In this document: positions 23,440-33,389 of the stretch, piece after piece | How positions within the stretch are numbered: position 1 is the first letter of the stretch | Layout of the letters: each line of letters starts with the position of its first letter | Assembly: GCA_933228675.1 (NCBI GenBank) | Contig: OW121740.1 | Span: forward strand, 159,708,486-159,772,485 | DNA from: Stomorhina lunata | Lineage: Eukaryota; Arthropoda; Insecta; Diptera; Rhiniidae | Reading direction: 5' to 3' | Length of the DNA stretch: 64,000 nt | Notes under the pieces: model-generated | The model's database searches: none | What the model saw: only the letters and a program-made list of their open reading frames with translations | Told to the model about the DNA's origin: nothing | Program-made: the position numbers and the translations under genes

Positions 23440-25025
23440 GTGGTCTACTTTGATAACCAATAACCCAACCTGTGAAAACACAGGGTAACTATCAATTTAT
23501 ATATTACATTACAATAATAACATAGATTCCAACTTTGATCATTAATTACGCCCTTTGGTATTTTTTGTCTTAGACCCGGACAAAGCCCTAACCCCAATTT
23601 TTGTTAAAAACCTCAATGATAAAATAGTAGAAAATAGCATCGAGATCGTTATGCTAAAAAATCTGAAGGTATAAGAAAGAACCAAGCATTTAAAGAAAAC
23701 CTGTATCGGGAAGATCAAGTCAGAGTGTTATATTCGGTTTTGCGGAATCTTTTCTGCTAGACAACCACGTCAGTCGCTGAGGGTTAAGTAAACTATTTTC
23801 ATTATAGATCTTAAAATAGCGCAATGTTTGACAGAATTTGGATTTGTATAACATCAAATCTTGTGATCTAAGAGTTTAATTAAATTGTAAGATCAATCTT
23901 GCAACATTTTATAGATCAATTAAATAATCAATCCTAGATTTTTATATAGACCAATTTAGAATTTAATTTAAATAAATTAAAATCACTTAATTGGTTCATT
24001 GACTTAGTTATAGTAGATTTTCTATTCTAAATATTTCAAGTCAAGTACAAATAAAAATTGTCACCCCTATACTGATATTACCATGTACTATATAAAGTAA
24101 ATGCAAAAATTTGTTAACGTTATCAAAAAAAAAAAAAAAAATTGAATTAAAAAGTATATAACAAATTAAAAAAAAAAACTAGACCAAACAATAGCGCAAA
24201 AAAAATATTTAAATTAAAAACCATATGCAATAAATAGATAAGAAAACAAAAAATTATTGCATTTGTCATAAAAAGAACCAAATGAAATAGATTCTATATA
24301 GAAAATCCATTTTAAAAATATGTATTCAAAAATAAAATGAAATATGTATTTTTAAATTTCTCAAATTAAACAATAAACTCACAATGATCAACAAAATATG
24401 TCAAATGCATTCTAAAAAGTGAGCCAATTTCCAAATCTATAAAAAAATTATTTCTTTTAAAATTAAAAAAAAAATATATTTCATTACTTTCAACTTGATT
24501 TTTCTTATTATTCGCATATGAACGTTGACAATTGAGGTCATTTGCAATAAATTTTAAAAATGAACAAAATTTACTTATTACATGGAATATAACAAAACAA
24601 CAAAAAATTGGTTAAATGTTTTTAGCACAACAAAAAACATATAAAAAAAATTGAAATGAAAAACAAATAAACATTTAAATGTTAAAAAAATAAAATATTT
24701 TAAATCTTATTTCAAATTTATTCAATACCATCCAGTTTGTTACGAGTATATACGCAGACAAAAAATGATTTAATAAATTGCATATATTTATATACATTTT
24801 GTTGTTTTAAAACATATAAAAATTTTAATTAATTAAAAATATTAAAATTCGTTGTAACATTTAATTTGAGGTTTAATTATTATTATATGCAATTAAATTT
24901 TATATAAAAATAATAATTTAAATAGAATATTATCTCCATTTTGTGATATATTATTAATCTAGATCAATTTTATGATCAATCGTAAAACAAAATATGATAA
25001 ATCCTACATCTTTAAATTAGTCAAT
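23440..25025. other. AT-rich single-copy-like sequence
   Basis: No exon, RNA gene or array is recognised. It contains the second copy of the CAACCACGTCAGTCGCTGAG motif (about 23763). The DNA from 24080 to 24950 is extremely A-rich, and nothing in it can be interpreted. Confidence 0.4.
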
Positions 25026-26960
25026 TTTATGAACGATCGAAGATCTTTCCTCAAAGAAGATCATGAAAATGTATTTTTATTAGTAGATCTTAATAATCAA
25101 TCTTAATTCTCTTTAAAGAACAACTCTATGATCAATTGAATATCTCTAAAGAAAACAATTCCATGATCCATCGTTGATCTCTATAAATAACAATACCATG
25201 ATCAATCGTAGATCTTTTTTCAGAAAAATTCCATGATCGATCGTACTTATCTTTCCAGAAAAATTCCATGATCAATAGATCACTTTGTAGAACAATTCCA
25301 TGATCAATCGTAGATCTTTTTAAAGAACAATTCAATAATCAATAGATCACCTTCTAGAACAATTCCATGACCAATCGCAGATCTCTTTTGTGAAATATTC
25401 CATGATCAATCGTAGATCACTTTATAGAACAATTTCATGATCAATCGTAGATCACTTTATAGAACAATTCCATTATTAATAGTAGATCTTTTTATAGAAA
25501 AATTTCACGATCAATCTTAGTACTTTTTATAGAACTGTTCTATGATCGTTATAGATCAATTCTATGATCAATCGTAGATCTTTTTATAAATCTATTCTAT
25601 AATCAATCGTAGATCTATTTATAGAACTATTCTATGATCAATAGTAGATCTCTTTATAGAACAATTTCATGATCAACCGTTAACCTAATCAATCGTAGAT
25701 CTATTTATAGAATAATTCCATGATCAATCGAAGATAACTAATAGTAGAGTTTTTTTGTAGAACTATTTCATAATCAATCGAAGATCTTTATTTATGATTT
25801 TATTAGACCAATTTCATGTTCTTTATTAAGAACAATTCCACGACTAATCGAAGATCTTTATTTAGACAATTTCATGATTAATCGTAGATTTTTATTTAGA
25901 CTAATTTATTATTAATGGCAGATCTTCATTTAGACCAATTTCATGATAAATGACAGATCCTTATTAAGACTAATTTCTTGATCAAACGTAGATCTTTCTA
26001 AAGAACAATTTTATGATCAAAGGTAGATCTTTATAAAGACCAAATTCTAGATCATTATTAAGATCACTTCAGATCGTTTATAGAACATTTAATGATCGAT
26101 GGTAGATCCTTAATTCTTCTGTTATACTTAACTCCCAGTGGAGCACAGGGCCTCATTAGAACTTTATTAAGACCAATTTCATGACCAATCCTAGATCTTT
26201 ATTTAGACTAATTTTAAGATCAATCGTAGCAATTCACTAAGACCAATTTTAAGATCAACCGTAGACTTTTATTAAGATCAATCGTAGATCTTTATTAAGA
26301 CCAATTTTACGATCAATTGAAGATCTTTATTAAAACAAATTTAAAGATCAATCGTATATATTTATTAAAACCAATTTTAAGATCAATCGTATATATTTAT
26401 TAAAACCAATTTTAAGATCAATCGTTGATCTTGATTAAGACAAGTTTTAAGATCAATCGTTGAAATTTATTAAGAACAATTTCAAGATCAATCGTAGATC
26501 TTTATTAAGATCAATCGTAGATTTTTATTAAGAGCAATTTTAAGATCAATCGTAGATCTTTATTTGAACGAATTTTAAAATAAGTCGTAGGTCTTTATTA
26601 AGACCAATTTTAAGATCAGTCGTAGATCTTTATTAAAAGTAATTTTAAGACCAATCGTAGATCTTTATTTGAAGGAATTTTAAGATAAATCGTAGATCTT
26701 TTTTTGAACGAATTTTAAGATCAATCGTAGATCTTTATTTGAACGAATTTTAAGATTAATCGTAGATCTTTATTTGAACGAATTCTTAGATTAAGATTAA
26801 TCGTAGATCTTCTTAAGACCAATTTTAAGATCAATCGTAGATCTTTTTAAGACCAATTTTAAGATCAATCGTAGATCTTTATTTGAACGAATTTTAAGAT
26901 CAGTCGTAGATATTTATTAAGACCAATTGTAGATCTTTATTAAGACCAATCGTAGATCAA
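25026..26960. repeat. 35-bp GATC-rich satellite, diverged part
   Basis: The unit core is GATCAATCGTAGATCTTTAT plus a variable half. At the left end that half is AGAACAATTCCAT; further right it becomes TAAGACCAATTTTAA. The 35-bp period is already visible near 25400-25480. Identity between neighbours rises steadily to the right. Short unrelated inserts occur, for example at 26115-26160. Confidence 0.9.
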
Positions 26961-27838
26961 TCGTAGATCTTTATTAAGACCAATTTTAAGATCAATCGTA
27001 GATCTTTATTAAGACCAATTTTAAGATCAATCGTAGATCTTTATTAAGACCAATTTTAAGATCAATCGTAGATCTTTATTAAGACCAATTTTAAGATCAA
27101 TCGTAGATCTTTATTAAGACCAATTTTAAGATCAATCGTAGATCTTTATTAAGACCAATTTTAAGATCAATCGTAGATCTTTATTAAGACCAATTTTAAG
27201 ATCAATCGTAGATCTTTATTAAGACCAATTTTAAGATCAATCGTAGATCTTTATTAAGACCAATTTTAAGATCAATCGTAGATCTTTATTAAGACCAATT
27301 TTAAGATCAATCGTAGATCTTTATTAAGACCAATTTTAAGATCAATCGTAGATCTTTATTAAGACCAATTTTAAGATCAATCGTAGATCTTTATTAAGAC
27401 CAATTTTAAGATCAATCGTAGATCTTTATTAAGACCAATTTTAAGATCAATCGTAGATCTTTATTAAGACCAATTTTAAGATCAATCGTAGATCTTTATT
27501 AAGACCAATTTTAAGATCAATCGTAGATCTTTATTAAGACCAATTTTAAGATCAATCGTAGATCTTTATTAAGACCAATTTTAAGATCAATCGTAGATCT
27601 TTATTAAGACCAATTTTAAGATCAATCGTAGATCTTTATTAAGACCAATTTTAAGATCAATCGTAGATCTTTATTAAGACCAATTTTAAGATCAATCGTA
27701 GATCTTTATTAAGACCAATTTTAAGATCAATCGTAGATCTTTATTAAGACCAATTTTAAGATCAATCGTAGATCTTTATTAAGACCAATTTTAAGATCAA
27801 TCGTAGATCTTTATTAAGACCAATTTTAAGATCAATCG
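26961..27838. repeat. 35-bp satellite, 25 apparently identical copies
   Basis: About 25 successive units with no difference that I could see by eye, each reading TCGTAGATCTTTATTAAGAC then CAATTTTAAGATCAA. Line patterns repeat exactly every 420 bp (12 units). Each unit has a BglII site (AGATCT) and a second GATC. The run ends abruptly at AATCG|GGTATCTAC. Confidence 0.95.
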
Positions 27839-27839
27839 G

Positions 27840-29035
27840 GTATCTACTTTTGAAATTTTATTAAAGGCGTTATTGACACACAAACAAACATTCATACAAA
27901 CACATTTATAACATAAATATGTATATATATTTTTGGTTTTATATCAACCCAACCCACTGTGCATGAATATTAAAAATTTTTTTTATAAAATCTACATTGA
28001 AGAAGAAAGATTACAGAGTGCGTGTCTATTTTTGCGTAACAAATAAACGTTTTTGATATGAAAAAATTGCGTAGGAAAAAAATTTGTATGAAAATATTTC
28101 AAAAGACACATTACAAATGTACAAAGTGCCCTCAATTCGAAATTAATTGTTTGTGCAAATAAAAATGTAATCCATATTAAGTGACCGATATTTAAATACT
28201 TCCGTAATTTATTAGATTTTTATAGAGAAAAACAAATTTTTAATTATTTCAAATAAAGATTGTGAACTTATATATTTAATTAAAGCAACATGATCAAAAT
28301 CATTAAATTATGATTTATAATTCTCACTTAGTTTCTAAAGTTTCCAAATTTTTGATTATAAAAACTTTTTATAAGTTTATATGAATATGGAACAAAAACC
28401 TTATTTACTTTTAAAGAGTTAACCAAAATATTTAATTACTTTTTCCTATATCTTAAAATGTTATGCAACCTTTGAAATAAATCATTTATTAACAATCAAC
28501 CAACCACTTTTATTGTCATTTAAAATTCTTCAAAAATTTCCACAAGTGAATAATTTCTTTTCAATATTTGTCTTTTAAAAGAATACATTTTTTGTTTCTT
28601 AACACTTTTAGGGCTGGGGTTGTTTAGAGTTAACTTATTTATGTATAATTATTGATTTTTATTATAATATAAAATTATAAAATCACCTTTACTACCTGCA
28701 TTGCCATATATACTTATACAATCTCTCATACTCGGATTTCATGTATTTAGAACAAATATGACGACTAAATAGAAATTGTTCATTAAATTTACATACATAT
28801 TTATTGTATTATCTCTATCATATCGTAATTGGTAAAGTAGATATGTATAAAGATGGTTAGACGACAGATACTCATGCTTAGTTTGATATAATTATTGATT
28901 AGTAGAGGGAAGTAACTTTTTTTTCTAAGGTTGAGTTTTTGGGGACAAAAGAAATTTTCATTCCCTTTATTGAAATTCCAAATACTCTCCTTTCACGTTC
29001 ATAAAATAAGCTAAGTAATCTTTGAATTGTTCTTT
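27840..29035. other. 1.2-kb spacer between opposed 35-bp arrays
   Basis: Non-repetitive AT-rich DNA with no coding frame. AACCCACTGTG at 27951-27961 resembles the inner face of the right end of the MITE at 15276 but stands alone. Nothing else is identified. Confidence 0.5.
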
Positions 29036-29039
29036 AAAT

Positions 29040-30135
29040 ATATCATCGGTTGATCGATGATCATAAAATTGGTCGAAATAAAGATCGAAGATTGATCATT
29101 AAAGATCTACGATTGCTCATAAAAATTATTTAAATGAAGATCTACGATTGATCGTGAAATCTGTCTAAATAAAGATCTTCGATTGATCATGAAATTGGTC
29201 TAAATTAAGATAAGATCTACGATTAATCGAAACTTACCCAAATAAAGGTCTTAATAAAGATCTACGATTGATCTCAAAATTGGTATTAATAAAGATCTAC
29301 TATTGATCTTAAAATTGGTCTTAATAAAGATCTACGATTGATCTCAAAATTGGTATTAATAAAGATCTACTATTGATCTTAAAATTGGTCTTAATAAAGA
29401 TCTACGATTGATCTCAAAATTGATCTTAATAAAGATCTACGATTAATATTAAAATTAGTCTTAATTAAGATTAACGATTGATCTTAAAATTAGTCTTAAT
29501 AAAGATCAACGATTGATCTTAAAATTGGTCTAAATAAAGATCTACGATTGATCTTAAAATTGGTCTTCATAAAGATCTACGATTGATCTCAAAATTGGTC
29601 TTAATAAAGATCTACAATTAATCTTAAAATTGATCTTAATAACGATCTACGATTGATCTTAAAATTGGTCTTAATAAAGATCTACGTTTGATCTTAAAAG
29701 TGGTCTTAATAAAGATCTTCGATTGATCATCAAATTGGTCTTAATAAAGGTCTACGATTGATCTTAAATTTGGTCTTAATAAAGATCTTCGATTGATCTC
29801 AAAATTGGTGTTTAATAAAGACCTACGATTGATCATTAAATTGGTCTTTATAAAGATCTACAATTAATCTTAAAATTGGTCTTAACAAATTTCTACGATT
29901 GATCTTTAAATTGGTCTTAATAAAGATCTAAGTTAGATCTTAAAATTGGTCTTAATAAAGATCTACGGTTGATCTTAAAATTGGCCTTAATAAAGATCTG
30001 CGATTGATCTTAAATTTGGGCTTAATAAAGATCTACGATTGATATTAAAATTGGTCTTAATAAAGATCTACGATTGATCATGAAATTGGTCTGAATAGGA
30101 TCTACGATTAATCGTCAAATTGGACTTAATAAAGA
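29040..30135. repeat. 35-bp satellite in inverted orientation
   Basis: About 31 copies of the reverse complement of the 25-27.8 kb unit, with AATAAAGATCTACGATTGAT and CTTAAAATTGGTC. They are more diverged from each other than the perfect block at 27 kb; the best-conserved stretches are around 29270-29600. The array continues at 30555-30725 after an inserted MITE. Confidence 0.93.
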
Positions 30136-30143
30136 TCTAGGAT

Positions 30144-30546
30144 TAGGGTTGCCAGACACAAATCCTGAAAATGCTGGACATAAGGAAAAAAAAGCTTAAC
30201 AACCCAAAAATTAGCTGGACATTAATAATGAAAAACTTGCTTAAATAATTAATTTCGATAAATCTTAAAATTTCTGATAAACCGAAATCGTCCGAGATCT
30301 GAAAAATATTCTCGGCGTTTGACCTTAATAGGTTTTTGATATATGCCTTACTTTTACTTTTGGAACACCATTGGTGATCGGTATTTAAGGTTCGGCATAG
30401 CCGAATATGGCACTCTAACTTGTTTTTCATAAAAATAGTTTTTCCAAAAATTTCAATTCTTCACCTTTCAGCTGGACAAATTTTATTTTAGCTTGACACT
30501 GGACAAGCACTTAAAAGGCTGGACAATCCAGTCAAATCCAGCCCTA
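30144..30546. mobile_element. 403-bp hAT-type MITE inserted in the satellite
   Basis: Ends are TAGGGTTGCCAGAC (left) and ...CCAGTCAAATCCAGCCCTA (right), imperfect inverted repeats. A perfect 8-bp direct repeat, TCTAGGAT, abuts both ends (30136-30143 and 30547-30554). Subterminal GCTGGACA words recur (about 30212, 30472, 30491, 30521), as in hAT elements. An 8-bp duplication with TAGGG-type ends points to hAT. The interior holds a dispersed-repeat fragment (GTTCGGCATAGCCGAATATG near 30391). The 95-codon minus frame inside it has no recognisable transposase motif. Confidence 0.85.
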
Positions 30547-30554
30547 TCTAGGAT

Positions 30555-30725
30555 AGATCATAAAATTGATCTAAATAAAGATCAACGATTGATCATGAAA
30601 TCGATCTAAATAAAGATATTCGATTGATCGTGAATTAGTCTAAATAATGATCTATGATTGATTATGAAATTGGTCTAAATTAAGATAACATCTACGATTT
30701 ATCGAAATTTACCCAAATCAAGATC
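30555..30725. repeat. 35-bp satellite, end of inverted array
   Basis: Four or five strongly diverged units (for example AATAAAGATCAACGATTGAT) continue the array right of the MITE. They fade into single-copy DNA by about 30725. The gene-side edge is the most degraded part, as expected for an array margin. Confidence 0.8.
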
Positions 30726-31275
30726 AAAACCCGATAATAATATTGGACCAAAGACAATTTAATATAAAGGTATTGTACTCCATAAATTTTTTTGTCAAAG
30801 GTGAAATTAAAGTGGATAAAGAACAATGAAAAATACAAACAAAGATACATTTTATGAGCACGTGTGTGTGCCTTAGCTTTCTCTCACTTTTTTATGGGAT
30901 TTTTCAAAACGACCATGCGAAAAATTAATATATGGTGCAACATTTTTATATTATAGAGTTGGACTATATATGTATTACTCAATGGATTATAAAAGACTTA
31001 TACCTAAAAACTTTAATAAAGATATTGGATTATTTTTTTTTTTGTATAAAATTTAAAACCCAGCCTTAGATTAATTTTTACTAAATTACGATCAAACCCC
31101 TATAAATTTGTCTTTATTGCTTCAGAGATTTGTCACATTTTCTTGTAATTTATGGTTATAATCCTTAAATTCTCATCCCAATTCAATAAAATTTCATCAA
31201 AAGTTATTTGAATGTTTAACAAATCAAATTAAATTGTTTTCAATCTAAACAAGTCAAAGATTTTTAAAAATTTAC
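30726..31275 (-). other. Start of the cnc intron downstream of the CncC exon
   Basis: Reading on the minus strand, this follows the GAG|GTAAAT donor at 31275. It is AT-rich with immediate in-frame stops and no second exon. The next cnc coding exon is not seen anywhere to the left in this window. Confidence 0.6.
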
Positions 31276-31276
31276 C
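31270..31276 (-). promoter_or_regulatory. cnc: Splice donor of the CncC exon
   Basis: The minus strand reads AAAGAG|GTAAAT, a good fly 5' splice site. The last exonic base is 31276. Cutting here leaves exactly 330 whole codons, so the next exon must begin in phase 0. Confidence 0.85.
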
Positions 31277-32265
31277 TCTTTCGTTAATTCCACTGTATTG
31301 ATAAAAGGACTTAAATCCACTTCGCTAACATTTACCCCACTATCCTCCGATTGATCCTCAGGTTCCTTCTTCACCGAAACTTCCTCAATTGCCAGTTCAT
31401 CAGTGCCTAAAGTAGTTACAGTTCTAGTATCCATAACACCTATAAGCAAGGCCTTATCATCTTCATCATCCAATTGTTCCAATTTAATGCCAGCACCTTC
31501 ATCGGGATTAGGAAATGTATCATTCAAAGCTACTGCACCCTCCGATTCGGAAGTAGAGGCAGAGCTTCCTATGGTAGGTAGGAAAGCATCCAGCTGAAGA
31601 TCAAAGAGATTATTATCCTGTTGACCATCTTTGAGAGGTAAGCTGCCATAATGGGAGTTCATAATGGGTAAATCGTTGAAATCACTGAGATCAGCTAAAT
31701 TTTGTTCCCAAACCGAGCGCTGATCTTGAAAGTTTTCGGAATTGAGAAACAATTCTATTTCAGAAGTGGGCAAGTTATTGAAATGCGAGGCATTTGTGTT
31801 ACCAGGGGCGGTTACAACAGAACTTACGCTAGCCGTTGAGGGATCTAGGGAAGTTGAGGCTGAGCTTGTTGTGCTCGAAGAACCTGTCGAGGGATTACTA
31901 CCCGTTGTTCCGGGTATGGCTTGCATTTCCTGCATGGCTGCCGTTTGATTGGAATTTTCATTGGAGACATTGAGTAAATAGGCCGTAACATTATATTGAT
32001 TGGCATGATGTTCATTTTGTCGATCAAATAGTATTAAATCCTCAATTAAAGGCATCATGGTCTTGCGATTGGCATAGGGATATTCCACCATGGGTACCGC
32101 ACGCAACATTTCCAATTCCCAACCATCGCCATCTCGTAGCTCTAGTTGGGAGTCCCAGTTGCGTAAACGCTGCTGCAGATAATTATCAGGATCGACATGC
32201 AGCAGACTTAAGGCCAAAGCCAATTGCAACATTTTCATGGCATAAGACTTTTTGTTCGAGATCAT
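31276..32265 (-). CDS. cnc: cap-n-collar isoform C, N-terminal coding exon
   Basis: This encodes the first 330 residues of a CncC-type protein, the insect CNC-bZIP factor related to vertebrate Nrf1/Nrf2. In flies CncC pairs with small Maf and drives oxidative and xenobiotic stress genes under Keap1 control. The N-terminus MISNKKSYAMKMLQLALALS with LLHVDPDNYL is characteristic; residues 9-23 form a hydrophobic stretch comparable to the Nrf1 NHB1/ER-targeting segment. Residues 118-150 are Ser/Thr-rich. Residues 186-270 and 288-318 are acidic and activation-like. Two SUMO-type sites are visible (IKLE 260-263, VKKE 298-301). The Keap1-binding DLG/ETGE motifs and the bZIP are absent and must lie in later exons. 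The ATG has a good fly context (TCAAAATG) with an in-frame TAG 33-35 nt upstream. The frame exits in phase 0 at AAAGAG|GTAAAT; the three codons VNF beyond it are intron. The exon is clearly GC-richer than its surroundings. Confidence 0.92.
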
Positions 32266-32503
32266 TTTGAATAATGCGGGTGTGGGAGAGGAGGTTTGCT
32301 AAAAGAAGAGGGAGGTCACTCGAACGTTTGTTCGTTTGTTTTGTGTTGCACACGTTAATTGCAATAAGTTGTTGCTGCTGCAGTGGCTGCTGATGTTGTT
32401 GTTATTGTTGATGATGTTATTAATGCTGCTGCTGTTATTTGTTGTTTGCAAGAATCGAGGCCGCGTAGGCGTTCAAACAAAGCCAAATTGTTTTGGAAAA
32501 ACT
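32266..32503 (-). other. cnc: Possible 5' leader of a proximal cnc transcript
   Basis: If transcription starts at 32503 this is an unspliced 238-nt leader. It contains CAG/CAA-rich triplet runs around 32355-32440 (minus strand AACAGCAGCAGC, CAACAACATCAGCAGCC), typical of fly leaders. In the CncC frame a TAG lies at 32299-32301, so the coding frame does not extend upstream of the annotated ATG. Confidence 0.45.
32299..32316 (-). promoter_or_regulatory. cnc: Splice acceptor upstream of the CncC start codon
   Basis: The minus strand reads ACCTCCCTCTTCTTTTAG|C, an uninterrupted pyrimidine tract followed by AG. It would place 33 nt of leader before the ATG at 32265. It can join this exon to a distant leader exon. 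It would be skipped in transcripts starting at the nearby promoter (32503). Confidence 0.65.
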
Positions 32504-32534
32504 GACCGACCTCCTACCCCTTAATGTATATAAT
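32500..32534 (-). promoter_or_regulatory. cnc: TATA box plus initiator, candidate cnc promoter
   Basis: On the minus strand TATATACA starts at 32532 and an initiator TCAGTT (consensus TCAKTY) has its A at 32503, a spacing of 29 bp as in fly core promoters. No downstream promoter element is evident at +28. The surroundings, about 32460-32620, are unusually GC-rich for this window. It points toward the CncC exon, 238 bp from the ATG. Confidence 0.55.
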
Positions 32535-33385
32535 GTATGACACACTCTGTCTGTGTGGTTTTCCTCCGAACTGTGGAACAGTTCAATAACGTTGTTGTCT
32601 TCTCCTTGTTTGGCTTATTTGCGCTTTTCGTTTTATTACAACAAATTTTATATTATTCTGATTCAAATGATCTTATTAATTTGTTGTAATTGCGATCGTT
32701 AACGCTTGCTATTGTTCCTTGTTGGAAGGTAAATTATGAGTTATTTTTGTATGTTTGCTTCACTTCCTAATGAAACATTTATTTGTCTTTTGAAAAAAAT
32801 AAATTTAGTTTTTATTATTTATTTATTAATTCTTTCTTTTAGTGCTTCTTATTCGGTTTTTAATCAACTACAACGACCTCGTTGGCCAAAAATGTGACCC
32901 CGAGTTTGCTGATTTTCTTGACGTTTCTTCTTTTTGTCCTGTTTCGCTAAATTATTATTAATAAATTTTATTAGTTGCTATTGTTTTTTTTTTGCAGATT
33001 TTGGCAAAGATTTTTTATGGTAAAATATCTGAAACGAGATAAAGAAATAGAAAGAAAGAACTGATTACTAAAGGTTGGGTTATTAACTTGTTTCTTTAAA
33101 ATCGCTAGTTATATCTAGATATTGAGGAATATGTTTGGATGTATGAGTGTTAAATATGGAATAATTAGAACTTTTGAATATTAATTAGGTATACAGCTAG
33201 CAGACACATTTAGTGATTTATGGACTAGAGGAAAATTTCACCAAAACAAAAAATTTCTCTAAATTTGCAAATATTATTTTATTCATTTACAAATAAAGAA
33301 ATATTGAAGATAAAGAAATAAGAAATTGTTATTGTGGCTTAAGTCCGACTCTATCATACCTAAGGTCAAATTTGGGACAATTTTT
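32535..33385. other. Upstream cnc region, possibly regulatory
   Basis: Single-copy sequence with GC-richer patches at 32560-32640 and 32860-32940 (CTACAACGACCTCGTTGGCC), ordinary for promoter-proximal DNA but rare in this window. No coding frame or exact TGACNNNGC antioxidant element was found here. From 33385 a satellite begins. Confidence 0.45.
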
Positions 33386-33389
33386 TAAA

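Noticed and set aside
26961..27838. Perfect 35-bp repeats considered as a CRISPR array
   Set aside because: Units are contiguous, with no spacers of different sequence, and the context is a eukaryotic genome.
30143..30430. 95-codon minus frame in the 403-bp MITE
   Set aside because: It spans the MITE end and a dispersed-repeat fragment; no hAT transposase motif.
31403..32027. Open frames overlapping the CncC exon in other frames
   Set aside because: Shadows of the real exon; none has the family motif or splice signals.
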